From positions 53,844-104,035 of IMG/VR virus record IMGVR_UViG_3300030012_004039: DNA of 50,192 nucleotides. One strand, given 5' to 3'. Positions within the stretch are counted from its first letter, which is position 1. Every line of letters begins with the position of its first letter. A program made the translations under genes and the position numbers. Below are positions 34,270 to 42,408 of this stretch, piece after piece. Source of the stretch: a virus. The notes under the pieces are model-generated. The model had not been told where the DNA came from, ran no database searches, and saw only the letters and a program-made list of their open reading frames with translations.

Positions 34270-36033
34270 TTATAAAGAATCATCATTGAGCAAATTATTT
34301 TCACTTAACAATGTAGTTTTTTTCTTTTTATCCATACTTTTTAACAAAGAGTCCATTGATTCTTTATATGCATGTTTAATACTTCTATCTCTATTAAAAT
34401 AATCTCGATTTTTAGTTTTATTACCCATTGGATCAGCTCCTCTAACATGATCTTGAGTACCATATTTTGTACCTTCTGGAGGTCTGCCTACAGGGTTAGT
34501 AGAAGATTCAAAAGTATCTTCTTCATTATCAGGTTGTACTTTAGGATCTCGAGCTGGATCTTCACCTTCATCTTCGATTTTAGTTTTTCTGAAAGTTTGT
34601 TTTATATCTTCTATAACACTATTTCTTTCCTTTTCAACATCTTCTTTACTCATATTAAAGATGTTCGAATAAATCCAATCTTCAGATAACATTTTATTAT
34701 CTTTCATATCTCTTGCAAGGTCTACTTTTTCTTTCCATAGATTTAATTTTTCTTGTTGATAAATTGTAGAACTATTTGTAAGTCCAAGTTCAAAATCAAC
34801 TAATTTTTCATCTGTATATCCTTGTGAGTATAAATGAACGATAGCTATTTTAGTTAATTCCGAAACTGCTATACGTTGTATACGTTCTATAGTTCTTGCG
34901 AATCTAACATCCTCGGCTGCTAGTGTAGCTTTACCTTCTGTAGTTTCATCATAACCTAAAAATGCTTTTGGTATTTTTAAACCTGCAAAAACACGATTTC
35001 TTAAATATTCAACATCATCTATACCACCGAAATCCATACCACCTAAAGAATCGATCTCAGTTCCTGATTGACCACCTCGTACAGGTAAATAAAAATCTTC
35101 CATCATATTTTGAATGTTAAATTTTAAATTATATTGACCGGTAGTTTGATCGATATACGGTACTTTTTTCATTTTATCGATAACCTGTCTCATATAGTTA
35201 TCAACTTCATTAGGAGGTATATTACCAATATCTATTTTAAATACTCTTTTTTCAGGAGCTCTCATAATTCTATGAATCATCATTGCATCTTCCATAAGAG
35301 TTAGTTGTTTCCAAACTTTTCTAGCACCCTCTAGCATTGATTTACCATAAGGTAGGAAGTTTGTATCTGATAATAATCTAAAATGAGCTACCTCATAATT
35401 TTCAAGATCTTTTCTGGTTGTTTGACCACCTTGTGAACTTTGACCTGCCATACTTATATCATGTACAAATTTAACGTATTCAGGTCTAGCTGGATCAGTT
35501 CCTTCTTCTCGAACCATTTCATATGTTGAAATAGGTTCAGCGTTAGTAACACCTAACTTTTCAGTAATATCTAGTTTAAGGTAAAAATCACCATACTTAC
35601 ACATATTACGAATCCAAGGCCATAAATTAAATTCGATATTTAATACATCATAAAATAAATTATGTAGAATTTTTTGTATATCTTGATCAGGACATTTAAT
35701 AGTAAGTACTTGATCAAACTCATTTTTTATAGTTGATTCATCAGCGTATATATCTAATGCTGAAGATATTATAGAATCTTCATCCATCGATTCATAATCA
35801 GTAAATAAATTTAATCTTAATACTTGATAGTTTTGATATTGATTATAAGTTAAATTATTTAATGATGCGTGTAGTTTAGTATATCTATCGATTAATCTAT
35901 TAGTAGCTAATCCACTATTAGATTGTATTTTATTAATATCTATAACTTTTAATTTGTTATCTCCTACTCTTCTTACTACTGCATTTGTAGAAAATAGTGA
36001 TTGTAGTCGTCCGAAAAATGATTTATCTGCCAT
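34270..36033 (-). CDS. 20: Portal protein gp20
   Basis: 587 residues (T4 gp20 is 524). Forms the twelve-part ring through which DNA enters and leaves the head and on which the prohead starts. Recognised blocks are YESMDEDSIISSALDIYADE near residue 76, WPWIRNMCKYGDFYLKLDI near 140, FLPYGKSMLEGARKVWKQLT near 232, RAPEKRVFKIDIGNIPPNE near 259, and FAGLKIPKAFLGYDE near 344, all typical of T4-like gp20. The C-terminal 100 residues are charged and low in structure (DEGEDPARDPKVQPDNEED), longer than in T4. CTCC on the plus strand marks a good AAGGAG site. Confidence 0.96.
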   Translation of the reverse strand: MADKSFFGRLQSLFSTNAVVRRVGDNKLKVIDINKIQSNSGLATNRLIDRYTKLHASLNNLTYNQYQNYQVLRLNLFTDYESMDEDSIISSALDIYADESTIKNEFDQVLTIKCPDQDIQKILHNLFYDVLNIEFNLWPWIRNMCKYGDFYLKLDITEKLGVTNAEPISTYEMVREEGTDPARPEYVKFVHDISMAGQSSQGGQTTRKDLENYEVAHFRLLSDTNFLPYGKSMLEGARKVWKQLTLMEDAMMIHRIMRAPEKRVFKIDIGNIPPNEVDNYMRQVIDKMKKVPYIDQTTGQYNLKFNIQNMMEDFYLPVRGGQSGTEIDSLGGMDFGGIDDVEYLRNRVFAGLKIPKAFLGYDETTEGKATLAAEDVRFARTIERIQRIAVSELTKIAIVHLYSQGYTDEKLVDFELGLTNSSTIYQQEKLNLWKEKVDLARDMKDNKMLSEDWIYSNIFNMSKEDVEKERNSVIEDIKQTFRKTKIEDEGEDPARDPKVQPDNEEDTFESSTNPVGRPPEGTKYGTQDHVRGADPMGNKTKNRDYFNRDRSIKHAYKESMDSLLKSMDKKKKTTLLSENNLLNDDSL

Positions 36034-36045
36034 TTTTATTTCTCC

Positions 36046-37626
36046 TTAAAGTAACCATGTTAAATCTTCTTTATTATTTCCTAAATCCATATTCCATGAA
36101 TCGTTAGGATCAGATTTCTGCGTGTAAACTCCATTGTATGATGTATTAGTTCCCATTAATCCTATAGCTCTTTTATTAAGTTCTAATCCTTCGTTTCTTA
36201 ATTTTAAAGCAGTATCTCGAATATACATAGCAATTGAAAATGCCATTACTAAATCATCGTTATACCCAGATTGTGCCTCCGGTCTAGACCCTCTCCAAAC
36301 AAATACAAACAGTTCATCAATAAGTCTATTTGAACGCACAACACACGCTTTTTCTCTAAAATAAATATCAAGCTTTGAAATCAAAAGCGGTCTAGTTCGT
36401 GCAGATGTTGTAAAACCTGGAACCATTTGAGATTTATCTTTCATATCATAACCTTTTTTAAGTTGAATTTCTGGATCAACTACTCCGTCATGTTTATAAG
36501 TATAGTATAAATTACGATACCCTCTATCGATGGCTGGTTGTAAAGCAGCCCAACCTATATTTGCATTTTCAACTACTAATAATGCTTCATTATATTCAGT
36601 AGCTACATTTACTAACATATTACCGAACTCTTTAACACCAAGCTGTCCTTTGTATTCTGCTACTTGCGTTACTGTTTCGATCTCGATTACATGAAAAGTA
36701 GAATAGTCTGCACCATCACCTCTAGCGACGTCTGCTACTACTACATAATCTTTTGTATAATTAGGATATTCCCATACCCAATAAGCATTATCATGACCTC
36801 GTTTTTCAACAGGCTCTTGACACATATTATTTTTATACCAATCTAAAAGCGGTCCTGGTATAACAGAATTACCTGACGATATAAAATCACAATCACATTC
36901 TTGAGCTGCTTGATCAGTACCTAGTATTACATCTTGCTCATCTCTCCAAGATTGATTCCGTTCAGGATGTACGGTCCAGTGTAATCTTATAGTACTAAAT
37001 TTATTTTCACCGTTTTCCGCTTTAACCCATTCTTTATGGAACCAATTACCAACTCCATTAGGTGTTGATAACGCAATACATCTACCACCAGTTGCAAGAG
37101 TTTGTTGAGCTGACGTCCATATCTCATCTATTCCATCAATAAATGCTGCCTCATCGATTACAAGTAATGAAAGTGCTTCAGATCTACCAGCATCAGGAGA
37201 TGACGAAACAGCTTTAACTTGTGAACCATTTTTTAATCTTAACGATAATTTATTATCTTCTAAAACTTGACCTCGTAACCATGAAGGTAAATTTTCATGC
37301 ATTACTCTTATTTTAGTAACTAAATTTTTTGCAGTATCTTGTTTTATAGCAATAACTAATGCATTAAAGTCTGCGTTAAATATCATACCCCATAACGTAT
37401 AACCTGCAGTAAGTGTTGATATACCTAACTGACGGGATTTAAGAATTATATTATAATCGTTATCTTTAAATTGAGTTAATGCTTTTTCTTGAAAAGGGTA
37501 TAGATCAAAATTAATTTTACCTCTAGTTGGATGTTGAATTTTACAATACTTTCTCATAAAATGTACAGGATCTTTTGCACATTTTAGATATTCACTAGCT
37601 ACTATTTGTTTTAAATCTTTTGCCAT
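36046..37626 (-). CDS. 17: Large terminase subunit gp17
   Basis: 526 residues (T4 gp17 is 610). Packages DNA into the head by ATP hydrolysis and cuts concatemers. Walker A-like SRQLGIST is at 64-71, Walker B LLVIDEAAF at 154-162 with Asp158/Glu159, a coupling motif region ALSTPNGVGNWFHKEW follows at 185-200, and the nuclease domain starts with VVVADVARGDGADYS (first acid Asp299). The N-terminal segment (HFMRKYCKIQHP) matches T4-like terminases. No small subunit gene is seen in the window. The ATG is only 6 bases from a TATATTTATA motif and has no Shine-Dalgarno. Confidence 0.96.
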   Translation of the reverse strand: MAKDLKQIVASEYLKCAKDPVHFMRKYCKIQHPTRGKINFDLYPFQEKALTQFKDNDYNIILKSRQLGISTLTAGYTLWGMIFNADFNALVIAIKQDTAKNLVTKIRVMHENLPSWLRGQVLEDNKLSLRLKNGSQVKAVSSSPDAGRSEALSLLVIDEAAFIDGIDEIWTSAQQTLATGGRCIALSTPNGVGNWFHKEWVKAENGENKFSTIRLHWTVHPERNQSWRDEQDVILGTDQAAQECDCDFISSGNSVIPGPLLDWYKNNMCQEPVEKRGHDNAYWVWEYPNYTKDYVVVADVARGDGADYSTFHVIEIETVTQVAEYKGQLGVKEFGNMLVNVATEYNEALLVVENANIGWAALQPAIDRGYRNLYYTYKHDGVVDPEIQLKKGYDMKDKSQMVPGFTTSARTRPLLISKLDIYFREKACVVRSNRLIDELFVFVWRGSRPEAQSGYNDDLVMAFSIAMYIRDTALKLRNEGLELNKRAIGLMGTNTSYNGVYTQKSDPNDSWNMDLGNNKEDLTWLL

Positions 37627-37631
37627 CTATA

Positions 37632-37641
37632 TATAAATATA
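37632..37641 (-). promoter_or_regulatory. TATATTTATA motif at the terminase start
   Basis: Ends 5 bases before the gene 17 ATG, with no room for a ribosome site. If it is a -10-like promoter element the mRNA would be almost leaderless. Confidence 0.45.
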
Positions 37642-37652
37642 TAAAAATAATA

Positions 37653-38048
37653 TTATTGAATTTGTCCTGCAAGATAAATAGCAGTTGATGTTCCTGTAAC
37701 TCCAATTACTATACCAAACCATCTTTTATTATACCATTTATCTGTTATTTTTAATCTATCTGCATATAGTTTAATTTGATCGTTAAGTAATTCAATCTCA
37801 CTATTTTGATTAAGAATAATAGTTTCGTTTTTAAAATTTAAGTTGGTTTTATTTAGTAGTTGCAATTCTAGATCTGCTATAAGTATAGTTTTAATTGAAT
37901 CTTGATATTGTAAAGTATCAACTGCTAGAAAAAAAGCATCTAGTTCCGATTGAGGTATTTTTACTATTTTATCTTGACTACAACATTTTTTAGGAGCAGC
38001 ACATGAAGCTAATAATATTAATCCTAAAACATATAAAAATTTTTTCAT
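37653..38048 (-). CDS. Lipoprotein with C-terminal membrane helix: candidate unimolecular spanin
   Basis: 131 residues. Signal sequence with lipobox LASC at Cys16 (MKKFLYVLGLILLASC), a periplasmic region of about 90 residues rich in heptad-like leucine/isoleucine (QYQDSIKTILIADLELQLL), and a hydrophobic C-terminal segment at about 111-129 (FGIVIGVTGTSTAIYLAG). A lipid-anchored N-terminus with a C-terminal inner-membrane helix is the topology of u-spanins such as T1 gp11, which span the periplasm and fuse the membranes at lysis. It overlaps the upstream membrane coiled-coil gene as TAATG. An alternative is an ordinary envelope lipoprotein; the call rests on topology only. Confidence 0.6.
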   Translation of the reverse strand: MKKFLYVLGLILLASCAAPKKCCSQDKIVKIPQSELDAFFLAVDTLQYQDSIKTILIADLELQLLNKTNLNFKNETIILNQNSEIELLNDQIKLYADRLKITDKWYNKRWFGIVIGVTGTSTAIYLAGQIQ

Positions 38049-38344
38049 TATTTTTTGCTCCTATATTTTTTTTCGAAATCAGAAATAGTTTTTTTAGCTG
38101 ATTTAGTTGATTTTACTTTCTTTTTAGTATTTTTTATCTTCTCTTTTTGCTTAACAATTTTTTCTTCTATTTTTTTCTTTTCTTGTTTTGCTTTTTCAGT
38201 TTTCTTTTTTACGTCTTTTATTTTTTTCTTATTATCTTTAAGATCTTTTTTAAATTGTTTTTTATTTCCTCGCCCTGCAGTTAATGCGAAAATACCAACA
38301 ATAACCGCTCCTACTGCTAGCAGGATATTCCATAACTTTTTCAT
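38048..38344 (-). CDS. Membrane-anchored, highly charged coiled-coil protein (lysis-module candidate)
   Basis: 98 residues: one N-terminal membrane helix (LWNILLAVGAVIVGIFALTA) then an almost pure Lys/Glu coiled coil (TEKAKQEKKKIEEKIVKQKE). The layout resembles inner-membrane spanin partners, in which a membrane-anchored coiled coil extends into the periplasm, or an accessory membrane protein. AAGGAG precedes the ATG, and its stop overlaps the next start (TAATG), coupling it to the lipoprotein gene. The strong Lys bias may just reflect low GC. Confidence 0.5.
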   Translation of the reverse strand: MKKLWNILLAVGAVIVGIFALTAGRGNKKQFKKDLKDNKKKIKDVKKKTEKAKQEKKKIEEKIVKQKEKIKNTKKKVKSTKSAKKTISDFEKKYRSKK

Positions 38345-38347
38345 AAC

Positions 38348-38929
38348 TTACTCCTTATCTTTTAATCTATTGTAAATTTTTCTAGCTGTTTGATAGACTT
38401 GAGATCCTTTTTTAGCTTTTAATGCTGTTCTTAATTTTATATCATTACCTGTTTTAGGATTTTCTATTCTTCTATCACCGTGAGTTTTTCTTACATCTAA
38501 TTCATTTACATCTTCCTCGTTTCTTTGAGTTGCTGGTGGTACTTTAGATCTTTGTTTATCTTTAGGATCGCTTTTTCTTGCTCCTTTAGCTCTTGCATCT
38601 TTAGTTAATCTACCTTTCACAACATTACCACTTTTAGTAAAATAGTGACCAGCAGGAGCACTTTTAGTTTCATCTAAATCAACCGGTTCATTAGATATAG
38701 CTCTATTGAAATCAAGTTCTGCTTTCTGAACTACTTTATGCATTTTAATTAAAGCTTGTTTAAGTTTTTCTTTCTTTTTAGGATTTTTTTCAGCAACAAA
38801 AGCCTTTCTTAATTGTTGTTGTTTAAGTTGAATATCCTGAAGAGCTTCTACCGCTTTTCTAAATCCTTTAGTCATAGATGCTTCTAACATCTTTTGTACT
38901 TCTTCTTTTATTAAATCTTTTATTTTCAT
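38348..38929 (-). CDS. Possible internal virion protein with candidate capsid-targeting leader
   Basis: 193 residues from the ATG at 38927-38929; a longer reading needs a TTG. Begins MKIKDLIKEEVQKMLEAS, an amphipathic helix with I-K-E and M-L-E cleavage-like sites. The remainder is strongly basic and extended (GRLTKDARAKGARKSDPKDK, THGDRRIENPKTGNDIK), consistent with a DNA-associated packaged protein. No enzyme motif seen. It starts 2 bases after the stop of the upstream XhlA-like gene. Confidence 0.6.
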   Translation of the reverse strand: MKIKDLIKEEVQKMLEASMTKGFRKAVEALQDIQLKQQQLRKAFVAEKNPKKKEKLKQALIKMHKVVQKAELDFNRAISNEPVDLDETKSAPAGHYFTKSGNVVKGRLTKDARAKGARKSDPKDKQRSKVPPATQRNEEDVNELDVRKTHGDRRIENPKTGNDIKLRTALKAKKGSQVYQTARKIYNRLKDKE

Positions 38930-38931
38930 AA

Positions 38932-39186
38932 TTAATCCCAAAATATCATTTTAGTTAATATACCGATAAGTGCTATCCATATCGACCATAAAACTTTTGT
39001 AGTTGATTTTCTAAATTGTGTATTTTTATTTACTCTAGCAATAGTACCTTCATCTGGATTTAATAATCTTTCTTTAATCATAGAGAGATCAGCCTGCATT
39101 TTATCTTGATTTTTCTTTAAGTATTCAAGTTCTTGCTTAACAAGATTAATTTCATTACTTAAATGCTCATTCGTTAGCCTTGGCAT
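38932..39186 (-). CDS. XhlA-like small membrane protein, holin candidate
   Basis: 84 residues: N-terminal coiled coil (INLVKQELEYLKKNQDKMQ), a short linker containing EGTIARVNKNTQFRK, and one C-terminal membrane helix at about 65-82 (VLWSIWIALIGILTKMIF). This order is that of XhlA/haemolysin-type phage proteins that act with or as holins. GGAGA precedes the ATG. Together with the two following membrane genes it may form a lysis module, although no endolysin is seen nearby. Confidence 0.55.
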   Translation of the reverse strand: MPRLTNEHLSNEINLVKQELEYLKKNQDKMQADLSMIKERLLNPDEGTIARVNKNTQFRKSTTKVLWSIWIALIGILTKMIFWD

Positions 39187-39742
39187 TTCTTTTCTCCAGT
39201 ACCTCTTTTATTTTATTGTCAAACTCCTGTTTAAGTTCTTTACTATCTTTACCACCACTCCAATCTTCAATATCTCCTGCTTCTGTAATATAATGTTTCG
39301 AATTTCTACTTTCAAGCCATTCATTATATTCTACAGTTATATCGTTTAAAAATGCATTAAAATTCTTTTCATCAAATTGTTTATGCCATTCTTCATAAGT
39401 GCCATTCTCTTTCATATCATATTCCCATTTTGTGACACATACTAAACACATACCCCATCTTCTATACATAGCTTTATGAGCTGGATGGTTAAGTGAGTTA
39501 TTACATTTAGGGCAACACAATGGAGTCTTTAGAATTTTTCTAGCAGATGATAATTTATTTATGGTTCGCTTTATTCCGTTTTTTATAGTCCATTGTTTAC
39601 CATTTTCATTCCACACATCACCTTCTTTATAAATAGTTTCCTTTTTAGTATAACCACTTCTAATTTTAGTTTTATCGTTATACTTTTTAGTAAGAAGATT
39701 TCTCATTCTTTTTACTTTACTTTCACTTATTCCTTTTTTCAT
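39167..39742 (-). CDS. Zinc-ribbon protein, unknown function
   Basis: 191 residues. Two CxxC pairs, CPKC near residue 78 and CLVC near 99, form a zinc-ribbon-like unit around NNSLNHPAHKAMYRRWGM. The N-terminus is basic (SKVKRMRNLLTKKYNDKTK), the C-terminus acidic and helical (KELKQEFDNKIKEVLEK). It may bind nucleic acid or act as a structural virion protein. A GGAGAGG site precedes the ATG; it overlaps the next gene by 20 bases. Confidence 0.65.
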   Translation of the reverse strand: MKKGISESKVKRMRNLLTKKYNDKTKIRSGYTKKETIYKEGDVWNENGKQWTIKNGIKRTINKLSSARKILKTPLCCPKCNNSLNHPAHKAMYRRWGMCLVCVTKWEYDMKENGTYEEWHKQFDEKNFNAFLNDITVEYNEWLESRNSKHYITEAGDIEDWSGGKDSKELKQEFDNKIKEVLEKRNAKANE

Positions 39743-39750
39743 AACCTCTC

Positions 39751-42141
39751 CTAAAACGTCATCATTCCTGCAATTTGGTTTATAGGTCCAAATGCACCTG
39801 TTAATTTATACGTTTTACCTTTATATATAAACACTAAACCTTCAGAAGGTATAATAGCTTTCCAACCTCCTAACTGATTTAATTTATTTAACTGTTGACC
39901 TAATCTATTTAGTTTTTTAAGATCTCCACCTTTTCTAACATCACTAATAGCTTTAGATACTTGTTTTTTAACATTTTGAATAGCCTTATCAGGGTTAACT
40001 GCTAGGAAGTTTTCTACATTCTTAAGTACTACAACACCTAATTCAAAAAATAAAAGTTCAAAAGGTTTCATAGTATCTTGTACTGTACCTTTATGTTTTT
40101 GTTTATCGAATGCTATAATTTTCTCTCGAAGTTCTTGATCTTCTATGTTTTTAGCATTTAATCTAAACGATTTATCAAAGAACGCCCAGCGCTTTACAAG
40201 ACCCATTTTAATTCTACTTTCTAATCCTTTAAAATTTTTATCAATATAATTTTCCCACCATGCTTGGTGATAATCAGCAAACTTATTAGAATCTTTCATT
40301 TTATATGCTGACATTAATTTTTGTAATTTTTTAGTAAAATAAGGAATCTTTTCGCCAAAATCTTGAACCGGTTTTACTTTTAGTATATGAGGTCCAATAA
40401 TACTAAAACTCTTTTGTATATTAGCATCAACTTGTTTAATCATACCTGCTAATATTCTAGCACCATCTCTTACTGTACCAACTGGAGCTCCTTTTTCATA
40501 TTTCAATACACCATGAAATTGTAGTTTAGGAGCATCATAAACTATAACGTTAGCAGATTGTGGATACATAATCTCCATATTCATCCAATTATTACCATTG
40601 TTAAATATTTTCAGTCTTTGTTTTTCGGATAATCTTGATATAGCTTTACTTAAATCTCTAAATGCATAAGTAAACGCTTTTTCTATATTACCTCTTCCTT
40701 TCCATTTAGCAGCAAACGTTTTAGCATCCATACCACCACGTTTTATATCACCGTTATTTCTTGCTGCTTTTAGTTCAGTATCCCATGTAATAAATAAATT
40801 TTGACCGTCAGTTTTTTCAGTTGCAGCCGATTCTAAATTAAGTTTACCTTGCAAAGCAATATTTATCATTTGCTTAAAATCACCAAAAGTTAAATCTTTA
40901 TCATCGAACGGATGCGACATATGTCCATAAGCGCCTCCTTCTAAAATTAATCCTTCATTCATAAGTCTAAATTTTAATAATGGTCTACCATTTATTAAAA
41001 TATCACCTTTTTCATTTTTGGTAATAGTTTTTACAACTACTTTTTTATTTTTAAATTTACCACCTAAAATAGTATCGCCTACGTTAATAGGAATTTTAAT
41101 ATCTTCATTAGTTAAAGATGGTAAATCTTTATTAGGTTCAGGATGATTAGTAGAATCTTCAGCACCTAAATAATCTAATAGTTCGTATCCTAAAGATTTG
41201 GCAAGTTTATCTTTTTCAGCTTTCCATTTTCTATATGCAGTTAAATTAGGATATGCTTTAGGTGCAATAGTTGTAGTTCTACCAGCGACGCCTGAAGGAA
41301 AATTAGATGGTTGTCTAGTAGTTGAATATCTAGAAGGTTCTCGTAATAATTCATTTTCTCCTGAAAGATAATTTAAAACTTGCATACCAAGTCTTTTTGC
41401 AATACTATCAGTAGATTGTTTATAATGACTTTGTGTTTGATACCAAGTTTGAGGTCCATCATCTACATCACCACCAATAGTTTTACTATTTTCTTTAATA
41501 ATTTTTGTAACTTTTCCAGAAGCGATAAAATCTAATATAGATTCATTTACACCTAACTTTTTAGTTATTAAATTATAATTTTTCATATGACCAAAAATAC
41601 CTTTAAATAGTCTCGCTCTATCTTTACCGTCAATAGCTTTAGCGCCAAGTGCTTGTCTAATAGCTGTACCTGACATTTCTCCGTAACCAGGTACTTTTAA
41701 ACTTACATGAGGTGCTTCTATAATGTAAGCACCTTCTTTATATCCTATTTCAGCTTTACCTTTCCATGGTCTAAAAAACTTTCCTTTCAGTCTACCTGAA
41801 TCTTTTGCACCGAACATAAATACAGCTGCTGTAGTATTAGGATCATATTTTTTAAGTAGTTCTTCAGCTTTATAAGGACTCTTTACTTTTATTACATTTC
41901 GTATTCCATAAGAATTAATAATTTTTTTCTTTTCATTGAAAGTAAAAGGAGATTTAGGAAGCTCTACTTTATCTGAAGTTGCTACCCAAGCATCTTTAAA
42001 TTTAGATTTTAAAAATTTATATGCTTGTGCATGGTGCTTACCCATAGGTTGAAATCTACCAGGATAAATAGCCACTATATTTTTTATAGTAGAATTCTCT
42101 TCAGTAATTATTTGGTTAGCAAGCCACTTTCCTAAATTCAT
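39751..42141 (-). CDS. Fusion of an NMN-adenylyltransferase-like domain and an RNA/DNA-ligase-like domain
   Basis: 796 residues from the ATG at 42139-42141, which has GGAG at the right distance; a Met four codons earlier is in frame. Residue numbers are counted from that upstream Met. First, a leader helix with LANQIITEEN. Then a nucleotidylyltransferase fold with PGRFQPMGKHH at 31-41 (the HxGH site is altered to GKHH) and MSGTAIRQAL near 160, like the (I/S)S-T-x-x-R end motif of NadM-type enzymes. A duplicated helix pair follows (residues about 250-265 and 317-332). The C-terminal half is ligase-like: EKTDGQN with Lys447, RNNGDIKRGG, MNMEIMYP with Glu527, LQFHGVL, SEGLVF with Glu771 and YKLTG with Lys783, the five nucleotidyltransferase motifs. 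The substrate is unknown; RNA end repair or NAD metabolism are both possible. Confidence 0.75.
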   Translation of the reverse strand: MNLGKWLANQIITEENSTIKNIVAIYPGRFQPMGKHHAQAYKFLKSKFKDAWVATSDKVELPKSPFTFNEKKKIINSYGIRNVIKVKSPYKAEELLKKYDPNTTAAVFMFGAKDSGRLKGKFFRPWKGKAEIGYKEGAYIIEAPHVSLKVPGYGEMSGTAIRQALGAKAIDGKDRARLFKGIFGHMKNYNLITKKLGVNESILDFIASGKVTKIIKENSKTIGGDVDDGPQTWYQTQSHYKQSTDSIAKRLGMQVLNYLSGENELLREPSRYSTTRQPSNFPSGVAGRTTTIAPKAYPNLTAYRKWKAEKDKLAKSLGYELLDYLGAEDSTNHPEPNKDLPSLTNEDIKIPINVGDTILGGKFKNKKVVVKTITKNEKGDILINGRPLLKFRLMNEGLILEGGAYGHMSHPFDDKDLTFGDFKQMINIALQGKLNLESAATEKTDGQNLFITWDTELKAARNNGDIKRGGMDAKTFAAKWKGRGNIEKAFTYAFRDLSKAISRLSEKQRLKIFNNGNNWMNMEIMYPQSANVIVYDAPKLQFHGVLKYEKGAPVGTVRDGARILAGMIKQVDANIQKSFSIIGPHILKVKPVQDFGEKIPYFTKKLQKLMSAYKMKDSNKFADYHQAWWENYIDKNFKGLESRIKMGLVKRWAFFDKSFRLNAKNIEDQELREKIIAFDKQKHKGTVQDTMKPFELLFFELGVVVLKNVENFLAVNPDKAIQNVKKQVSKAISDVRKGGDLKKLNRLGQQLNKLNQLGGWKAIIPSEGLVFIYKGKTYKLTGAFGPINQIAGMMTF

Positions 42142-42156
42142 AGTTTTCTCCATATA

Positions 42157-42166
42157 TATAAATATC
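42157..42166 (-). promoter_or_regulatory. GATATTTATA motif upstream of the nucleotidyltransferase/ligase gene
   Basis: Perfect copy, 16 bases before the preferred ATG and immediately upstream of the earlier in-frame ATG, which supports the later start. Confidence 0.5.
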
Positions 42167-42171
42167 TAAAA

Positions 42172-42408
42172 CTAATTTGCACCGATAACTTTTTCAATAC
42201 TTGTTCTAGCTACACCTATAATTTTATTAACAGAACTAAAAGAAATGCTTATTATTTTTTGTGTAAATCCTCTTACTGTTATAATTTTTTCGAATCCTAA
42301 TTTATGAAATAGTCTACCATTTTTAAAAATTAATCTACCGCTCTTATTTATAGGGCGCTTTCTTAATACTGAAGGAGTATGAAATAGTCTACCATTTTTA
42401 AAAATCAT
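42172..42408 (-). CDS. Short repeat protein, 78 residues
   Basis: Contains IFKNGRLFH twice (residues 2-10 and 27-35), with a related third stretch (VRGFTQKIISIS) and a basic, beta-like composition throughout. The second half (SVNKIIGVARTSIEKVIGAN) has repeated INKIIG-like turns. No family recognised; adjacent to the beta-helix fibre gene and coupled to it by TAATG, so a fibre-associated or adaptor peptide is possible. Confidence 0.55.
   Translation of the reverse strand: MIFKNGRLFHTPSVLRKRPINKSGRLIFKNGRLFHKLGFEKIITVRGFTQKIISISFSSVNKIIGVARTSIEKVIGAN
42304..42330 (-). repeat. 27-bp direct repeat, copy 1
   Basis: Identical to 42379-42405; encodes the IFKNGRLFH repeat plus flanks. Identity at synonymous positions points to recent duplication. 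Confidence 0.85.
42379..42405 (-). repeat. 27-bp direct repeat, copy 2
   Basis: Second copy, at the start of the 78-residue gene, 75 bases from the first. Confidence 0.85.
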
